From IMG/VR virus record IMGVR_UViG_3300046462_000954, positions 1 to 38,838 of that record: DNA of 38,838 bases; one strand, 5' to 3'. The notes under the pieces are model-generated. The model was not told the DNA's origin. It did no database searches and was given only the letters and a program-made list of their open reading frames with translations. This DNA comes from a virus. Positions 37,188 to 38,838 of this stretch are shown piece after piece. The position numbers and the translations under genes are program-made. Position 1 is the stretch's first letter. Each line of letters opens with the position of its first letter.

Positions 37188-37424
37188 ATGAATCAAGAGG
37201 TTTCAATGGATGAAGATAAAATCAAATTTGTAAAATATGAAACTGTTGGTGACGGGTATATTATGTCAAAACACCCTCCCGATCTCTCCTTTCCAAAAGT
37301 GTGGTTACAAGATGATTCTGCAGATTTCTATAAAGTTTTTAGATTAAATTCTTATGGAAGTTGGGAAGAAGTTGGAATAGTTTATAAATATAATTTTGAA
37401 AAGTCTATTCTTTTAGATCCTTAA
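37188..37424 (+). CDS. Small protein of unknown function
   Basis: A 78-residue protein: FVKYETVGDGYIMSKHPPDL, SFPKVWLQDDSADFYKVFRL and a C-terminal WEEVGIVYKYNFEKSILLDP. Both ATGs at 37188 and 37206 have a GAG-rich site. The stop overlaps the stop of the convergent spike gene (TTAA at 37421-37424). No family recognised. Confidence 0.45.
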   Translation: MNQEVSMDEDKIKFVKYETVGDGYIMSKHPPDLSFPKVWLQDDSADFYKVFRLNSYGSWEEVGIVYKYNFEKSILLDP

Positions 37425-38320
37425 GGACCTGTTGGGTATAAAACCGTAGTCAATGTTCCAGCGATTGTAGAGCTAGCGCCAGTAAAGTAAATAGTTTTCA
37501 AAGCTGTTGTTAATGTTCCCGTTCCGTCTACAACGTTTGCATTACTTGAATTCATGACTGTGGATATCACAGAGCAATTTGCTGCAGCTCCAATTACAAT
37601 AGAAGACGCAGTCCCATTACTTAAAAGACAATTAATAAATCCTGTTATTCCACTTCCATTTGCTATCAATCCATTAAGGTTGAAAGGAAAGTTAATTATA
37701 GAACAATCGGACATATTAAATCCTCCAGTTCCTGAGGTGGAAAAATTGTTACCACATAAACAATTGAACATCACAACCACACCCGCGGAATTGTTACTTA
37801 CTCCTGGATTTGCTGTAGTGAAAAATCCACTATTACTCATAGTAATTGAACCTGGAGAAGTCATATCCCATGCTGCAAATCCAGCAACTGTTATGGCAAA
37901 CGTTGAACTTTGTGCATTTAATGCAGAACTCGCATTAGAATTAGAAAAATTGAACCCTGTATGATCAATGCAATCGATTAGACAATTTATTAATCCTAGG
38001 CCACATTGATTAGCTCCCGAAACTTCTATTGCATAATCACCATTAGTTTGTACTGTAAGATCATGTAAAGTTGAAGATCCGGCTGCCGTCAAACTTACCT
38101 TTCCTTTTATTATAGTATTTGAACTTGTTGAACCAATTAAATTGTAGTTTGGAACTAAAATAACGTTTTCGATATAAGTTCCTACATTAATATATATATC
38201 ACAAGTTGATAAACCTGCCGTCACTGCTGAGTTAATAGCTGCCTGCACTGACGTAAAATCTCCCAATCCCGACTTATCTACTATAAGAGAGACAAAAGGT
38301 GAATAATTTCTATATCCCAT
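37421..38320 (-). CDS. Tail spike with beta-helix (pectate-lyase-like) fold
   Basis: A 299-residue protein. SLIVDKSGLGDFTSVQAAIN, AGLSTCDIYINVGTYIENVI and LVPNYNLIGSTSSNTIIKG are the start of a right-handed parallel beta-helix as in pectin esterase or lyase-like spikes (KSGxGDFTSVQAAIN, IxVxxGTYxEN). The rest repeats N-C-L-I-x turns and ends YFTGASSTIAGTLTTVLYP. Enzymatic residues cannot be assigned. It probably acts as a polysaccharide-binding or -degrading spike. It begins adjacent to the stop of the upstream fibre gene. Confidence 0.7.
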   Translation of the reverse strand: MGYRNYSPFVSLIVDKSGLGDFTSVQAAINSAVTAGLSTCDIYINVGTYIENVILVPNYNLIGSTSSNTIIKGKVSLTAAGSSTLHDLTVQTNGDYAIEVSGANQCGLGLINCLIDCIDHTGFNFSNSNASSALNAQSSTFAITVAGFAAWDMTSPGSITMSNSGFFTTANPGVSNNSAGVVVMFNCLCGNNFSTSGTGGFNMSDCSIINFPFNLNGLIANGSGITGFINCLLSNGTASSIVIGAAANCSVISTVMNSSNANVVDGTGTLTTALKTIYFTGASSTIAGTLTTVLYPTGP

Positions 38321-38838
38321 TAGTAGACCTCATAACTTGTTCCATTGAAGAGAAGATTTATCGCTCCATAGTTTGAGGCGATTGGATAGGTTGTCATTCC
38401 ATCAATTGTCACTGCTCCTCCTACTGTAGTCACTGATATGTTGCTTGCAGACGCACTTCCATCGTGATCCTTGATAACGAATAACCTTTTTGCTGCAGGG
38501 GCGTTTGGAAGTTTGATGGTTATCAATCCGGTAGAGGTTAGACATGCGATATAATAATCTGTAGAAAGAACGGTGTAAGGGGATGCAGCGTTGTTTACCT
38601 GAACATAATTGAACGCAAAAGGTGGGAAAGCAATTCCTGAGATTGTGATTGTATTTCCGGAACCGGTGGTGGAGATCGTTGTTAAATCTCCAAGCACATT
38701 CAATATATTTAAAGCTGGTGTGGCTGATCCCACATTTTCTACATAGGTTGTAGCAACATTGGGTCCAGCGTGTATTGTGAGGGTAGATGTTGCAGCGTTA
38801 CCGGTAGTTGTAATTGTTGTTAAATCACCAAAAACGTT
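38320..38838 (-). CDS. Repeat-containing tail fibre protein, C-terminal part (runs off right edge)
   Basis: The frame is open from the right edge to the stop at 38320 (172 residues seen). It begins within a repeat: VFGDLTTITTTGN, then TTYVENVGSATPALNILNVL and LGDLTTISTTGSGNTITISG, two copies of a repeat typical of phage fibre shafts (GSATPA...N-x-GDLTT...TTGSGNTITI). The C-terminal domain contains VLSTDYYIACLTSTGLITIK and KRLFVIKDHDGSASASNI, a known fibre-tip pattern. An internal GTG at 38733 is not the start. If the window were circular, the frame at the left edge would continue into it. Confidence 0.6.
   Translation of the reverse strand, partial: NVFGDLTTITTTGNAATSTLTIHAGPNVATTYVENVGSATPALNILNVLGDLTTISTTGSGNTITISGIAFPPFAFNYVQVNNAASPYTVLSTDYYIACLTSTGLITIKLPNAPAAKRLFVIKDHDGSASASNISVTTVGGAVTIDGMTTYPIASNYGAINLLFNGTSYEVY

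Noticed and set aside
1-38838. CRISPR arrays, integrase, insertion sequences or attachment sites
   Set aside because: No regularly spaced repeats, recombinase motifs or transposase-like genes were seen. A temperate lifestyle is not supported.

Overview
The window looks like most or all of the genome of a short-tailed (podovirus-like) double-stranded DNA bacteriophage with AT-rich DNA. The evidence is one set of recognisable virion and packaging genes: a PBSX-type large terminase, a P22-type portal of over 700 residues, a scaffold-like coiled-coil protein, an N4-gp56-type major capsid protein, a gp4-like tail adaptor, a very large hub-like tail protein, putative ejection proteins and a tandem set of fibre, adhesin and spike genes. 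No tail tape measure, sheath, integrase, DNA polymerase, RNA polymerase, tRNA or endolysin was recognised. The host cannot be read from the sequence.

Layout. Positions 1-3481 and 37421-38838 (minus strand) hold tail fibre and spike genes. The two window ends lie in similar material and may be parts of one repeat-rich gene. Positions 4234-17040 (minus) hold, in transcription order, scaffold, two small zinc-ribbon proteins, major capsid protein, capsid-associated protein, connector and tail genes, and internal virion proteins. Positions 18585-23761 (minus) hold large terminase, two small acidic proteins, portal and three small basic proteins. The small terminase candidate is at 25516-25929 (minus). 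Positions 26940-31728 (minus) are a dense run of about 19 tiny genes headed by a Cro-like regulator and a RusA resolvase, probably early. Positions 31841-33797 (plus) carry an ERF annealing protein and a YqaJ exonuclease and end in a strong terminator. Positions 34452-36968 (plus) carry two winged-helix replication proteins, preceded by a structured leader, and several unknown small genes. Short plus-strand cassettes (3629-4237, 17121-18588, 19401-19771, 23760-25503, 26089-26936, 37188-37424) interrupt the minus-strand blocks with almost no spacer.

Main discovery. The major capsid gene is split by a 370-nt group I intron (14768-15137, minus). P1, P10, P3, P6, P7, P8 and P9 pairings and the terminal G can all be found by eye, and splicing restores the continuous sequence FG-TGPVRSAYF. 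A 60-codon reading frame with a Cys pair begins in the P6 loop.

Other points of interest are a 34298-34451 leader able to form a pseudoknot and to pair with the Shine-Dalgarno of the replication operon; repeated duplication of tiny helical proteins; a protein with three G(S/G)GHF motifs; a polyglycine-rich adhesin; and terminase subunits separated by a reversed cassette.

How the genes work together. The early minus operon and the ERF/YqaJ/RusA set suggest recombination-dependent replication using host polymerase, started by the winged-helix proteins. The late minus operons build head and tail. Splicing of the capsid RNA is expected to be needed to make the shell protein.
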